DNA from: Actinomycetota bacterium
GTDB taxonomy: Bacteria; Actinomycetota; Actinomycetes; S36-B12; CAIYMF01
Reading direction: 5' to 3'
Length of the DNA stretch: 53,766 nt
Assembly: GCA_947455705.1 (NCBI GenBank)
Contig: CANGPO010000010.1
Location: 1 to 53,766 of the forward strand
Of the stretch, positions 8,777 through 16,583 are shown piece by piece; position 1 is the first letter of the stretch; each line of letters begins with the position of its first letter. The translations under genes were made by a program, and so were the position numbers. Under the pieces are notes generated by a model. That model was not told where the DNA came from, ran no database searches, and was given only the letters and a program-made list of their open reading frames with translations.

Positions 8777-10549
8777 GTGACGGACGATGTTCGCCGACTT
8801 GGTGATCGCTATGAGCTCGGAGATGTCATCGGTCGCGGTGGCATGGCCGAGGTTTTCGCGGGGCGCGATATGCGCCTTGATCGTCGCGTCGCGGTAAAGA
8901 TCCTGCGCCCTGACCTGGCTCGTGATCCAAACTTTCAGGAGCGGTTCCGTCGCGAGGCACAAAGTGCGGCCTCACTTAATCATCCGAACGTCGTGGCCGT
9001 TTACGACACCGGTGAAGATGTCTTGCTCTCAGATGATGGAACTCCGGGCGAGATCGTGCCCTACATCATCATGGAATTCGTTGAGGGCATCACGCTGCGC
9101 GAACTCATGTCCAGTGGCCGGCGACTACTTCCAGAGCGTGCCCTCGAAATCAGCAGTGGGGTTCTGGCCGCCCTCGATTACAGCCACCGGCACGGCATCA
9201 TCCACCGCGACATCAAGCCGGCCAACGTCATGTTGACCCGTGGTGGTGACGTTAAGGTCATGGACTTTGGTATTGCGCGCGCCTTAGCTGACGCAGGCAA
9301 CACTATGACGCAAGCCTCGGAAGTGCTTGGTACGGCTCACTATCTGTCACCTGAGCAGGCTCGCGGCGAAATCGTTGATAGTCGTAGCGACATATATTCA
9401 GCTGGATGTCTTCTATACGAACTCCTCGCTGGTCGACCACCATTCACCGGAGATTCGCCCATCTCAATCGCGTACCAGCACGTCAGCGAAATGCCCACGC
9501 CCCCATCACAATGGGACGCCGCTGTGTCGCCAACGATTGATGCGATTGTGCTGCGAGCAATGGCCAAGCGGCCTGAGGATCGCTACCAATCTGCCGCGGA
9601 GATGCGCGATGATCTCGAGCGCGCGATTAGCGGATTTCCCATCACCGCACCAGTTCCTGTCGTTGGCCAAGACACCGTCGTCATGGCACCAGTCGGCGCT
9701 GGTGCAGTTGCCGTCGCAGACGAGGAAGAGCGTCGACGCGGGCCCGGTTTCTGGGTCGCCCTCACCCTGGGGGTTCTTGCAATCGGCCTAGCTACCTTCT
9801 TCATCGGTCGTGCCCTGTTTGGCCCGTCGACAGTCGATCAGGTCTCCGTCCCGAACCTTTCCGGTCTGACGATCCAGGCTGCGACAACTCTTCTTGAGCA
9901 GCAGGGCCTGGTTCTTGGTAATCAAACTCCGCAGCCATCCCCGGATAAGCCCAAGGACACGATCATTGGTCAGTTGCCAACCTCTGGTGACACCGTCGAC
10001 AAGGGTTCCCGGATCGACGTCACTGTATCCACTGGCAAGGAGCAGGTTTCTGTTCCCAACCTGGTTGGACTGACCTCGAGTGATACCGCACGTGCCGCAC
10101 TGGTCTCAGCTGGGCTGGTGTTAGGCAGCATCAATCAGGTTGATTCTGATCAACCCGCAGGTTGGGTTGTTGCGCAGAACCCAACGGCCAACTCGACGGC
10201 CGACGCAGGCGCAACCGTTGACATCTCGGTGAGCAGCGGCAAGACGACCGTGCCATCGGTGGTCAATGAGAGTGAAGCTCAGGCCAAGAGCGATTTGGTC
10301 AATGCGGGCTTCACGGTCAATGTGGTGAATCAAACCGATTCACAGGTAGCCGCAGGCACCGTACTGGCACAATCCCCAACAGGCGGTAAGACCGCCGCTA
10401 AGGGAAGCATGGTGACGATCACAGTCGCCGTGGCGCCAAGCCCAACGCCGACACCGACACCGACCCCAACCCCGACACCAACGCCGACACCGACACCGAC
10501 ACCGACCCCAACACCAACGCCGACACCAACGCCCACACCGACTGCGTAG
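8777..10549 (+). CDS. pknB: PknB: PASTA-domain serine/threonine protein kinase
   Basis: A 590-residue transmembrane kinase. The kinase domain (about 10-280) keeps GRGGMAEV, catalytic Lys41, HRDIKPAN (Asp145) and DFG (163-165), so it should be active. A juxtamembrane linker precedes one helix (about 325-346). Three extracellular PASTA units follow (about 355-550), each opening with a VPN/VPS-type strand. The last 35-40 residues are an almost pure Pro-Thr dipeptide repeat. PknB senses muropeptides or lipid II through PASTA domains and phosphorylates division and cell-wall proteins. Start GTG 8777 has GAGGAGG just upstream. Last gene of the operon. Mycobacterial PknB has four PASTA units and a neighbouring pknA; here there are three and pknA is absent. 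Confidence 0.94.
   Translation: MTDDVRRLGDRYELGDVIGRGGMAEVFAGRDMRLDRRVAVKILRPDLARDPNFQERFRREAQSAASLNHPNVVAVYDTGEDVLLSDDGTPGEIVPYIIMEFVEGITLRELMSSGRRLLPERALEISSGVLAALDYSHRHGIIHRDIKPANVMLTRGGDVKVMDFGIARALADAGNTMTQASEVLGTAHYLSPEQARGEIVDSRSDIYSAGCLLYELLAGRPPFTGDSPISIAYQHVSEMPTPPSQWDAAVSPTIDAIVLRAMAKRPEDRYQSAAEMRDDLERAISGFPITAPVPVVGQDTVVMAPVGAGAVAVADEEERRRGPGFWVALTLGVLAIGLATFFIGRALFGPSTVDQVSVPNLSGLTIQAATTLLEQQGLVLGNQTPQPSPDKPKDTIIGQLPTSGDTVDKGSRIDVTVSTGKEQVSVPNLVGLTSSDTARAALVSAGLVLGSINQVDSDQPAGWVVAQNPTANSTADAGATVDISVSSGKTTVPSVVNESEAQAKSDLVNAGFTVNVVNQTDSQVAAGTVLAQSPTGGKTAAKGSMVTITVAVAPSPTPTPTPTPTPTPTPTPTPTPTPTPTPTPTPTPTA
10441..10545 (+). repeat. Hexamer-type microsatellite encoding a Pro-Thr tail
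   Basis: The 3' end of pknB is a run of CCGACA, CCAACG, CCGACC and CCAACC hexamers, about 100 bases long, encoding alternating Pro and Thr. Synonymous interruptions show it is not freshly expanded, but the array could still change length by slippage in multiples of six without frameshift. The reverse strand reads Val-Gly, which explains an apparent antisense ORF. Confidence 0.85.
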
Positions 10550-10570
10550 GAGAGCGGGCCGCTGGGAAGG

Positions 10571-11194
10571 CTACTGGCCGACGACTGGTGCTAGGCCAGC
10601 ACTTCGAGCAACGGCGTCGCCGTCACCGCAAGCGGCTAGCCAATTGGCCAGCATGCGATGTCCGCCTTCGGTCAGAACACTTTCGGGATGGAACTGCACG
10701 CCTTCCACGGCCAGCGTGCGGTGGCGAACACCCATGATGACGCCCGAATCTGTTCGCGCCGTCACCTCAAGGACATCTGGCACCGTCTCCGGCCGGATGG
10801 CCAGTGAGTGATAACGGGTGGCAGTCATCGGATTTGGCAGCCCAGTGAATACGCCAAGACCATCGTGATGAACCAAACTCGTCTTGCCATGTAGTAATTC
10901 AGGGGCACGATCAACGACAGCTCCGAACACCTCGCCAATGGCCTGATGTCCCAGACATACACCAAAAATGGGGACCTCTCCTGCGAGAACGCGAATCATC
11001 TCCATGCACACACCAGCGTCGGCGGGAGTACCCGGTCCAGGGGAGATGAGCACACCGTCGTAACCACGGCCAGCATCGGGACCAATGGAGTCGTTGCGCT
11101 TCACGACCACCTCGGCACCTAGCTGAGCTAAGTACTGAACGAGGTTAAAGACAAATGAGTCGTAGTTATCGACGACCAAAATTCGGGTGCTCAC
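10571..11194 (-). CDS. Glutamine amidotransferase subunit TrpG/PabA
   Basis: The 207-residue class I glutamine amidotransferase begins STRILVVDNYDSFVFN, typical of anthranilate or aminodeoxychorismate synthase component II. The nucleophile is Cys80 in GVCLGHQ, and the His-Glu pair of the triad is in the FHPES motif (about 173-177). It supplies ammonia from glutamine to TrpE or PabB, neither encoded here. GTG 11194 is chosen because upstream residues of the longer frame do not resemble the family. In Mycobacterium the gene at this place is called trpG, in other actinobacteria pabA; a dual role is possible. It converges with pknB. Confidence 0.9.
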   Translation of the reverse strand: MSTRILVVDNYDSFVFNLVQYLAQLGAEVVVKRNDSIGPDAGRGYDGVLISPGPGTPADAGVCMEMIRVLAGEVPIFGVCLGHQAIGEVFGAVVDRAPELLHGKTSLVHHDGLGVFTGLPNPMTATRYHSLAIRPETVPDVLEVTARTDSGVIMGVRHRTLAVEGVQFHPESVLTEGGHRMLANWLAACGDGDAVARSAGLAPVVGQ

Positions 11195-11201
11195 GTATCC
11201 A

Positions 11202-11393
11202 TCATCCACCAGACGGTGTCGGACTCGCGGAGGTGGGCGTGTCGACGGTGACGTCGTTGAACGGCATGCGCGGCTCGAGCCAGGGGAAGACCACGGTAAA
11301 CAACAGGGCAACCACAGCCAAGAAAAGTCCAAGCACTTCCACTAGCTTCACCGGTGTCGGACCCGGAAGCTTGCTCCACAACCATGGATACAT
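11202..11393 (-). CDS. Small single-helix membrane protein beside sortase
   Basis: A 63-residue product with one strongly hydrophobic helix (about 17-40) and a Pro/Ser/Thr-rich tail. A short protein of this kind commonly lies between the class E sortase and trpG in actinobacteria, which supports a real gene despite its size. The motif MPFNDVTVD after the helix looks conserved in style. No function is known. It is encoded between sortase (upstream) and trpG (8 bases downstream) in the same direction, so is probably cotranscribed. Confidence 0.7.
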   Translation of the reverse strand: MYPWLWSKLPGPTPVKLVEVLGLFLAVVALLFTVVFPWLEPRMPFNDVTVDTPTSASPTPSGG

Positions 11394-11426
11394 GTCGTCA
11401 CCTCACCCTCGTTACATGTGACAGCA

Positions 11427-12152
11427 CTACGCGACCGTTCCGGTCAGTCCATCCGGCGGGCCTTCAGAGCGAGGTTGTTGCGCCGTCAAGTCACCCCACC
11501 ATGCCCACCGCCCCGTTGAGCCGTATCTGGGCGTGCAGGTGGTCATAGTGAACAGTCGCTGCGTTGGTTTTGTACCTGGATGCCCCGGCACCGGATCAAC
11601 GACCCACACGTCGTACGGCGTGAGATTCGGGTTGTCCTGACGAAGGGTGTACGTGAACCATGTAGTCGATGTCTGGACGTAGACCTTGTCACCCTTACGA
11701 AGGTCGTCGATATTCGCGAACGGCTCATCGTGAGTTGATCGATGGGCGGCAATCGCGAAATTACCTATCTCACCTGGCATTGCGGAGTTTTCATAGTGGC
11801 CTGCACCACGAGCTAAAACATCCTTATCGGTGCCCTGGCTGATGGGTAACGCCCACACCTTGTCCCGCATCCTTGGGATGTAGAGGAGCCCGAAACCCTG
11901 ACCATGTTTCGGTATCGGCGGGGGCGTCGGTTTAGCCACCGGACCATAGGTCACACCGGGTTCAGGCTTCTCCGCGTGCCACTCTGCGGCAATCTGCGTT
12001 CTGCCTACATCGATGGCCTGCGCACTCTCGACGTTCGTCCACCACAACTGATACACGCACATCAGCAGTAACAGGGCGCCCACCGTAATGAAGATTTCAC
12101 CGATGCCACGAACGACCCACCTGGCACGATCGCCAACGGTCATCGCGCTCAT
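11427..12152 (-). CDS. srtE: Class E sortase
   Basis: The 241-residue protein has a cytoplasmic N-terminus, one membrane helix (about 16-36), a Pro-rich linker (about 72-84) and a sortase domain. The catalytic triad is visible as His137 (AIAAHRST), Cys206 in MTTCTPRY, and a nearby arginine (Arg209 or Arg215). TLTTC-type cysteine motifs and the position beside crgA mark class E, the housekeeping sortase of high-GC actinobacteria, which usually recognises LAXTG-type sorting signals. No substrate with such a signal is obvious in this window. A second possible start lies at the Met 3 codons downstream. Confidence 0.88.
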   Translation of the reverse strand: MSAMTVGDRARWVVRGIGEIFITVGALLLLMCVYQLWWTNVESAQAIDVGRTQIAAEWHAEKPEPGVTYGPVAKPTPPPIPKHGQGFGLLYIPRMRDKVWALPISQGTDKDVLARGAGHYENSAMPGEIGNFAIAAHRSTHDEPFANIDDLRKGDKVYVQTSTTWFTYTLRQDNPNLTPYDVWVVDPVPGHPGTKPTQRLFTMTTCTPRYGSTGRWAWWGDLTAQQPRSEGPPDGLTGTVA

Positions 12153-12403
12153 GTACCGATCTCCACCTCACCTGATTAGCAGCCGCTACGTACAACGTTA
12201 GACCACGTTTGTGAACCTTCCCCGCTGTCGGTCACCGCAGCACGCGCGATCCACCCACGTCACGGACAACGCTTTCGTCACCGTACAAGGTTCCATTCGC
12301 TACACAATCGGAGTACCGAAAAGCACATCTGGCCCAATCGGTCGCTACTGTTGGTGTAACAAGCTCGACTACCACTACCCGCATTGCAATCTGGAGGCAT
12401 CAA
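12153..12403. promoter_or_regulatory. Divergent intergenic region, sortase/crgA
   Basis: These 251 bases separate the minus-strand sortase gene from plus-strand crgA and must contain both promoters. I see no motif clear enough to assign individually. The short ORF readable across this region has no ribosome site and an unconvincing composition. Confidence 0.35.
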
Positions 12404-12658
12404 GTGCCCGAGTCCAAGAGTCGTAAGAAGAAGGCCTACACACCGCAGGCCGTGGCTCAGGACACCGTGCGTCCGGTCTCACCAAATTGGTGGGCACCTG
12501 TCATGGTCACCCTGTTCATTCTGGGTTTGATCTGGATTGTTGTGTACTACATCGCTGGCAACGATCTTCCCATCATGAAAAACCTCGGCTGGTGGAACGT
12601 GGTCGTCGGATTTGCATTCATCGCCGCCGGCTTCGGAATGTCCACTCGCTGGCGCTAG
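12404..12658 (+). CDS. crgA: CrgA cell division protein
   Basis: An 84-residue protein with a basic N-terminus (PESKSRKKKAYTP) and two transmembrane helices (about 32-51 and 62-80), the CrgA/UPF0233 layout. The motif SPNWWAPVM before the first helix is typical. CrgA is an actinobacterial divisome membrane protein that contacts FtsZ, FtsQ, FtsI and CwsA. Start GTG 12404 follows a GGAGG-like site. Its place between sortase and the rhomboid/cyclophilin pair is conserved. Confidence 0.93.
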   Translation: MPESKSRKKKAYTPQAVAQDTVRPVSPNWWAPVMVTLFILGLIWIVVYYIAGNDLPIMKNLGWWNVVVGFAFIAAGFGMSTRWR

Positions 12659-12739
12659 AAGCTAACCGGACTGTGTCCTGCATGCATAGGACGCATGTGA
12701 ATAGTGCGAAATTACAACCATGTAGTTCTATCAACAGCC

Positions 12740-12760
12740 TGTGGATAACCTTGTGGACAT
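12740..12760. promoter_or_regulatory. Tandem DnaA boxes outside oriC
   Basis: TGTGGATAA at 12740-12748 is a perfect DnaA box (minus strand TTATCCACA). A second, weaker box, TGTGGACAT, follows at 12752-12760. They lie in the gap between convergent crgA and rhomboid genes, about 12 kb from the origin, where no promoter is needed. A DnaA titration or regulatory role is inference. Confidence 0.45.
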
Positions 12761-12825
12761 CTGTCCCAAAGTCTCGGCTTCACGCTCATTCGCACCAGGG
12801 TTGACCTGTGGGTAGTCACAAAGAC

Positions 12826-13686
12826 CTACGCAAGCATGCCCGCAAGCTGCGCAGTCAGGACCTGATCACGAAGCACGGTCAGTGCCACCAAAACCACACA
12901 CACACCGAGCACCCCAATGACCTGCCATAACACCCGGTTGCGGGTCGGTGCATAGGCCATGATCGCCGCGACCGCAGCTCCCGTTATGAGGCCCCCGATA
13001 TGGGCGCGCCAGTCCACTCCAGAGATGACAAAGCCCAGAACGAGGTTAACGCCGATCAATCCGATCGCTTGCCGGGTGTCCATACCCAACCGCTTGCCGA
13101 CGACCGCATAGGCCCCCATCAGACCGAAGATGGCACCGCTGGCACCTACCGACAAGACATAGGGATCAGAGAACCAGAACGACGCGATCGAACCGCCAAG
13201 GCCGGCAAGAAGATACAAAATGCCGAAACGAACGTGACCCAGCACGTTCTCCAGTTGCGGACCGAAGACGTAGAGCACGTACATGTTGAAGCCAATATGG
13301 ATCAACGAACCATGTAGGAACATGGCGGTGAAAAGCCGGTAGTACTCGCCGTTAAGAGCAATCGCCGCCGGAAACATGCCAAAGTCGCCGGCCGAGTTGT
13401 TAATACCGGTGACGTATTGCCAGAGAAACGCAACGACGCAGGCCCCGATAAGGCCAATCGTGACGAACGCATTACTCGGGATACGGGCGCCAAGGCGGGT
13501 ACGCGGTTCGCGCACCGACGCCTGGCCTTCTGCAACACAATCAGGGCATTGAAACCCAACCGACGCACTCGTCATGCAATCCGGACAGATGTGCCGATCA
13601 CAACGAGTACATCGAATGTAGGTTTCACGGTCCGGGTGCCGATAGCAGACCGGTATAGGAACCCCGGAGGATTCAGGCGTTGTCAC
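12826..13686 (-). CDS. Rhomboid-family intramembrane serine protease with zinc ribbon
   Basis: This protein of about 286 residues begins with a cysteine-rich zinc-binding module (about 10-50: [24 protein letters not shown]), then about six or seven transmembrane helices. The rhomboid catalytic Ser is in GASGAIFG and the His in AHIGG. It cleaves membrane proteins within the bilayer; substrates are unknown. The start is uncertain: a TTG at 13692 and a GTG at 13686 are both in frame and both overlap the end of the cyclophilin gene. GTG is preferred. It is downstream of, and likely cotranscribed with, the cyclophilin gene. Confidence 0.9.
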   Translation of the reverse strand: MTTPESSGVPIPVCYRHPDRETYIRCTRCDRHICPDCMTSASVGFQCPDCVAEGQASVREPRTRLGARIPSNAFVTIGLIGACVVAFLWQYVTGINNSAGDFGMFPAAIALNGEYYRLFTAMFLHGSLIHIGFNMYVLYVFGPQLENVLGHVRFGILYLLAGLGGSIASFWFSDPYVLSVGASGAIFGLMGAYAVVGKRLGMDTRQAIGLIGVNLVLGFVISGVDWRAHIGGLITGAAVAAIMAYAPTRNRVLWQVIGVLGVCVVLVALTVLRDQVLTAQLAGMLA

Positions 13687-14197
13687 TCTCAACCGTCACG
13701 GACTCTATGACAACCGGCGTAGTCGGTCGATCCATGTGACCAGTCGGAGTAGCTCCAATGGCGTCAACAACCGCCCGGCTTTCCGCATCAGCAACCTCGC
13801 CGAAAATGGTGTGCTTGAAGTTCAGCCATGAGGTTGGCGCAACGGTGATGAAGAACTGGGAACCGTTCGTGTTCGGTCCGGCATTGGCCATCGCCAACAA
13901 GTACGGACGGTCGAATGAAAGCTCAGGGTGGAATTCGTCACCGAACTTGTAGCCCGGGCCACCAGTACCAGTGCCGAGTGGATCACCACCCTGAATCATG
14001 AAGCCAGGGATGACGCGATGGAAGACCACACCGTTGTAGAGCGGGTCGTTGGACTTCGCACCCGACGTGGGGTTCGTCCATTCCTGAGATCCATCAGCCA
14101 AGCCCACGAAGTTGCGCACAGTCTTCGGTGCGTGATCTTCGAACAGCTGGATACGGATATCGCCAAGGTTCGTATGCAAGGTTGCGTATGTGGTCAC
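13673..14197 (-). CDS. ppiA: Cyclophilin-type peptidyl-prolyl isomerase
   Basis: The 174-residue protein is a single cyclophilin domain with the active-site arginine and catalytic core in [14 protein letters not shown], the GSQFFI strand, and the conserved tryptophan in TSWLNFKH. It catalyses cis-trans isomerisation of Xaa-Pro bonds and is cytoplasmic, with no signal peptide. An equivalent gene (ppiA) sits at this position in Mycobacterium. The 3' end overlaps the rhomboid gene by about 14-20 bases. Confidence 0.93.
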   Translation of the reverse strand: MTTYATLHTNLGDIRIQLFEDHAPKTVRNFVGLADGSQEWTNPTSGAKSNDPLYNGVVFHRVIPGFMIQGGDPLGTGTGGPGYKFGDEFHPELSFDRPYLLAMANAGPNTNGSQFFITVAPTSWLNFKHTIFGEVADAESRAVVDAIGATPTGHMDRPTTPVVIESVTVESDNA

Positions 14198-14224
14198 GGG
14201 AAGATCCTCGCATGCCCGGCATTT

Positions 14225-14869
14225 CTACGCCTGCGCGGCACCCTTAGTTTGTCGCCATTGATTCGCTCGGCGACCCCGTGCAGCCTCATCGACGGTGGTT
14301 TGGATTCGCTGAGCTCGAGTTTCTGGCTTCTTCGCAAGGAAAATCCATTCGAGGATTCCGCGCTTCGCGCTTCGAGGAAACCCATCCCAGGCTTGCCTAG
14401 CGACCGGCACAGCATTCAGTGCAGTCGCCAGATCATCAGGTTCAATGAGGTTCTCAATATCGTCGAGGGCCGTCCACGTTCCCTGTTGCTGAGCAAGCTC
14501 GACCATGGCCATTCCCCGGGGCTGCATGCGCCCTTCACTGATGAGTCGCTCAACCCGCTGCTTATTCACCCGAGACCACGCACTCTTTGGTTTGCGCGGC
14601 GCAAACCACAACATGGAGCGCTGCTCATCAAGTGATCTGGTCAGCGAATCAACCCAACCAAAGGCAATCGCTTCATCAACGGCTTCGTCATACGTGATAG
14701 TGGGCTTACCCGAGGACTTCTTCCACGAAATCAGCCAGACACCGTCGGGGTCAGCTTGATGTTTGCCCAGCCATGTACGCCATTGGGCGACGGTCGTCGG
14801 GTGGAACTCGCGTCGACCTTCAAGAACACGCTTGGACGACCCAGATTCGTCCGCACTCCGATCAGCCAT
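14225..14869 (-). CDS. YdeI/OmpD-associated family protein
   Basis: The 214-residue protein fits the YdeI/OmpD-associated family: HPTTVAQWRTWL near the start, ITYDEAVDEAIAFGWVDS, FAPRKPKSAWSRVN and the C-terminal KRGILEWIFLAKKPETRAQRI. The first 17 residues are polar and variable; a later start cannot be ruled out. Members have been linked to stress and envelope polypeptide resistance, but the biochemical role is unclear. It is transcribed towards the cyclophilin gene with a 27-base gap. Confidence 0.85.
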   Translation of the reverse strand: MADRSADESGSSKRVLEGRREFHPTTVAQWRTWLGKHQADPDGVWLISWKKSSGKPTITYDEAVDEAIAFGWVDSLTRSLDEQRSMLWFAPRKPKSAWSRVNKQRVERLISEGRMQPRGMAMVELAQQQGTWTALDDIENLIEPDDLATALNAVPVARQAWDGFPRSAKRGILEWIFLAKKPETRAQRIQTTVDEAARGRRANQWRQTKGAAQA

Positions 14870-14936
14870 GTCTCACTACATCTCCACTAGAAAATCGCAG
14901 CCCAGGCCCAAGAATCCCCTTTGAGATACAGAGCTA

Positions 14937-15182
14937 GGGTCCCCTACTGGCTCACGCCAGCGGGGGCCCACGAGATACCCCTTTGAGATACAGACCGTGG
15001 GTCCCCTACTGGCTCACGCCAGCGGGGGCCCACGAGATACCCGCCATCATCCACAAAGAGAAAAGACCACCCAAGGGTGGACTCAACCCCCGTGGAGCTA
15101 GGGTCCCCTACTGGCTCACGCCAGCGGGGGCCCACGAGATACCCGCCATCATCCACAAAGAGAAAAGACCACCCAAGGGTGG
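14937..15182. repeat. Three REP-like hairpin repeats in nested tandem duplication
   Basis: A 44-bp element starts at 14937, 14999 and 15101. Each contains a hairpin with stem CTGGC/GCCAG, loop TCAC, extended by GGGTCCCC against GGGGGCCC. Copies 2 and 3 also share the following 38 bases, which include a CCACCC-AA-GGGTGG stem, so the duplication unit between them is 102 bp (14999-15100 and 15101 on). Copies 1 and 2 share a CCCTTTGAGATACAG lead. The array fills the gap between the YdeI-like gene and tRNA-Ala. Confidence 0.85.
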
Positions 15183-15191
15183 TCTTTTCTC
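15160..15191 (-). terminator. Terminator of tRNA-Ala
   Basis: A perfect 15-bp stem (15160-15174 against 15177-15191) with a minimal AA centre starts 4 bases beyond the tRNA-Ala 3' end. On the minus strand the distal arm ends in a U-rich run (TCTTTTCTCTTTG). This is a textbook intrinsic terminator. A degraded copy of its proximal half occurs at 15058-15080 within the duplicated repeat. Confidence 0.85.
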
Positions 15192-15195
15192 GTTG

Positions 15196-15268
15196 TGGAG
15201 CGACGGGGACTCGAACCCCGGACCCCCTGCTTGCAAAGCAGGTGCGCTACCAACTGCGCCACCGCCCC
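15196..15268 (-). tRNA. tRNA-Ala (anticodon TGC)
   Basis: The 73-nt cloverleaf has acceptor GGGGCGG paired with TCGCTCC, D arm GCGC-AGTTGGTA-GCGC, anticodon arm CCTGC-TTTGCAA-GCAGG giving TGC, and T arm CGGGG-TTCGAGT-CCCCG. CCA is not encoded. Downstream of tRNA-Ile in the same direction, as in other actinobacterial origin regions. Confidence 0.96.
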
Positions 15269-15328
15269 GGAACCGCTTCGCGGGCTTACATCGTACCGGC
15301 CAACCGCTCCGGTTACGAAAATCTTCAA

Positions 15329-15454
15329 CTAGCGCAGATCAGGTGCGGCAGTCGCTTCCGACCACAGATCCTGTTCGGCCTTGCCAGACTGAACTTGGTT
15401 GTAGACGACGTACCCCACTGCAGCCAACGCCGCTATGAGTAGCAGTTTCTTCAC
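15329..15454 (-). CDS. DLW-39-type microprotein
   Basis: A 41-residue ORF starting GTG with sequence opening KKLLLIAALAAVGYVVYNQV, followed by EQDLWSEATAAPDLR. The N-terminal hydrophobic helix and the central DLW..E motif match the DLW-39 family of tiny actinobacterial proteins, which typically lies exactly here between tRNA-Ala and tRNA-Ile near gyrA. Function is unknown; a single-pass membrane peptide is likely. It is too short for default ORF thresholds but position and motif make it convincing. Confidence 0.85.
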   Translation of the reverse strand: MKKLLLIAALAAVGYVVYNQVQSGKAEQDLWSEATAAPDLR

Positions 15455-15487
15455 CAGAACATCCAATCACAGCAACGAGAACAACAG

Positions 15488-15561
15488 TGGGCCTAGGAGG
15501 ACTTGAACCTCCGACCTCTTCCTTATCAGGGAAGCGCTCTAACCGCCTGAGCTATAGGCCC
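15488..15561 (-). tRNA. tRNA-Ile (anticodon GAT)
   Basis: The 74-nt cloverleaf has acceptor GGGCCTA paired with TAGGCCC, D arm GCTC-AGGCGGTTA-GAGC, anticodon arm CTTCC-CTGATAA-GGAAG giving GAT, and T arm GGAGG-TTCAAGT-CCTCC. CCA is not encoded. It lies just downstream of the DUF3566 gene, as ileT does in Mycobacterium. Confidence 0.96.
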
Positions 15562-15619
15562 GTTGTGGTGCCGGATGAGGTTACCTCAGTAACACCAGTC
15601 CGCCCAAACTGAGGTGGGT

Positions 15620-16561
15620 TTATGACTCTTCCGAAAGGGTGACTTCCACCCCGCCGGTTAACCCAACCGACAGGTTATACAGAAATGCAAACAGCGTCGA
15701 CAGAGCAGATGTGAGCACGATTTCCAGGGCGGCGATAATCAAAGCCACCCCCATGACTCGGCCAAAACCGACCAAACTAGCAAAATTGAAGTTGGCTGAT
15801 CCGCTGCCCGCGAGGTCGTTAACCACCTTACCGATTGCCTCAAAAACACCCGTGGCATCGAGTGCGTACCAGAGCACCGCTGTAGCGACCAGCATGACGA
15901 TGGCCAGTGACACCGCGAGCATAAATGCGGTTTTCATCACTGACCATGGGTCAAGTCGCGACACCAGGAGTCGTGCGCGGCGTGGACCCACCGGCCTCGA
16001 CGGTGCCACGGGAGCTGGGGCTACTGCACCAGAGCCTCGTCGATCCTCAGCAATAGGGTCGAACGCTTCCGTGGGAGGTCCTGAGACGGCAGCGGACTTG
16101 GGCTGCGCACGGTACTGGGGTGCAGGGGACGTCTTGGTCGGTGCGGCCGTCGCGGCAACCACCGGCTGGGGGGCCGTTCCCGTTCGCGGCGGAGCCGACG
16201 GAGGTTGGCTACGAACAGCTGCCGACGATCCGGCGGCACCCGCACTCGTACCCGAGCTAGGCTTCGACGGCGTTGGAGTCGATGACGATGGCTTGGTCGG
16301 CGACGGTGTTGAGGCCGCCGGTTTGGTTGCTGGCTTACCCTGCGTCTGCCCCGCGGCCGCGCCGGTATTGGGTGAGACCGGCTTGGCAGCGGACGGATTC
16401 GGGCTCGCCGGTTTTGCCCCCGAACTTGATCCCGATCCTGCCGGGGTAGCCGGTGTTGAGGCGGGGCCCTTGGTGGCGTCCGAGCCAGGCTTCGCCGATG
16501 ACGGGCTCGGCTTGGCTCCTTCGGAATCCTTCGGGGGCGTGCGGTCGCTACTCACCGACAA
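15620..16561 (-). CDS. DUF3566 membrane protein
   Basis: A 313-residue protein with a long low-complexity N-terminal half (about 1-190, rich in Pro, Ser, Ala, Thr, Lys) and a C-terminal DUF3566 domain (about 190-313) starting RARLLVSRLDPWSVMKTAF. Two transmembrane helices are predicted at about 208-235 and 270-296. It follows gyrA by about 22 bases and is probably cotranscribed. Mycobacterium Rv0007 is the positional counterpart. In mycobacteria related proteins (CwsA neighbourhood) associate with the cell envelope, but the function here is unknown. Confidence 0.88.
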   Translation of the reverse strand: MSVSSDRTPPKDSEGAKPSPSSAKPGSDATKGPASTPATPAGSGSSSGAKPASPNPSAAKPVSPNTGAAAGQTQGKPATKPAASTPSPTKPSSSTPTPSKPSSGTSAGAAGSSAAVRSQPPSAPPRTGTAPQPVVAATAAPTKTSPAPQYRAQPKSAAVSGPPTEAFDPIAEDRRGSGAVAPAPVAPSRPVGPRRARLLVSRLDPWSVMKTAFMLAVSLAIVMLVATAVLWYALDATGVFEAIGKVVNDLAGSGSANFNFASLVGFGRVMGVALIIAALEIVLTSALSTLFAFLYNLSVGLTGGVEVTLSEES

Positions 16562-16583
16562 CGCTCCTTCGTCTCACTCATCG

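Noticed and set aside
10330-10536. Minus-strand Gly-Val repeat frame at the pknB 3' end
   Set aside because: Antisense of the Pro-Thr microsatellite; the sense frame belongs to a clear kinase.
12211-12426. Short plus-strand frame ahead of crgA
   Set aside because: No ribosome site, ends inside crgA in another frame, and has atypical composition.
14937-15182. Possible CRISPR or translated repeat (minus-strand frame 14944-15156)
   Set aside because: Spacing between copies is uneven (62 and 102 bp), intervening sequence is itself duplicated, and the frame only reads through the repeat.
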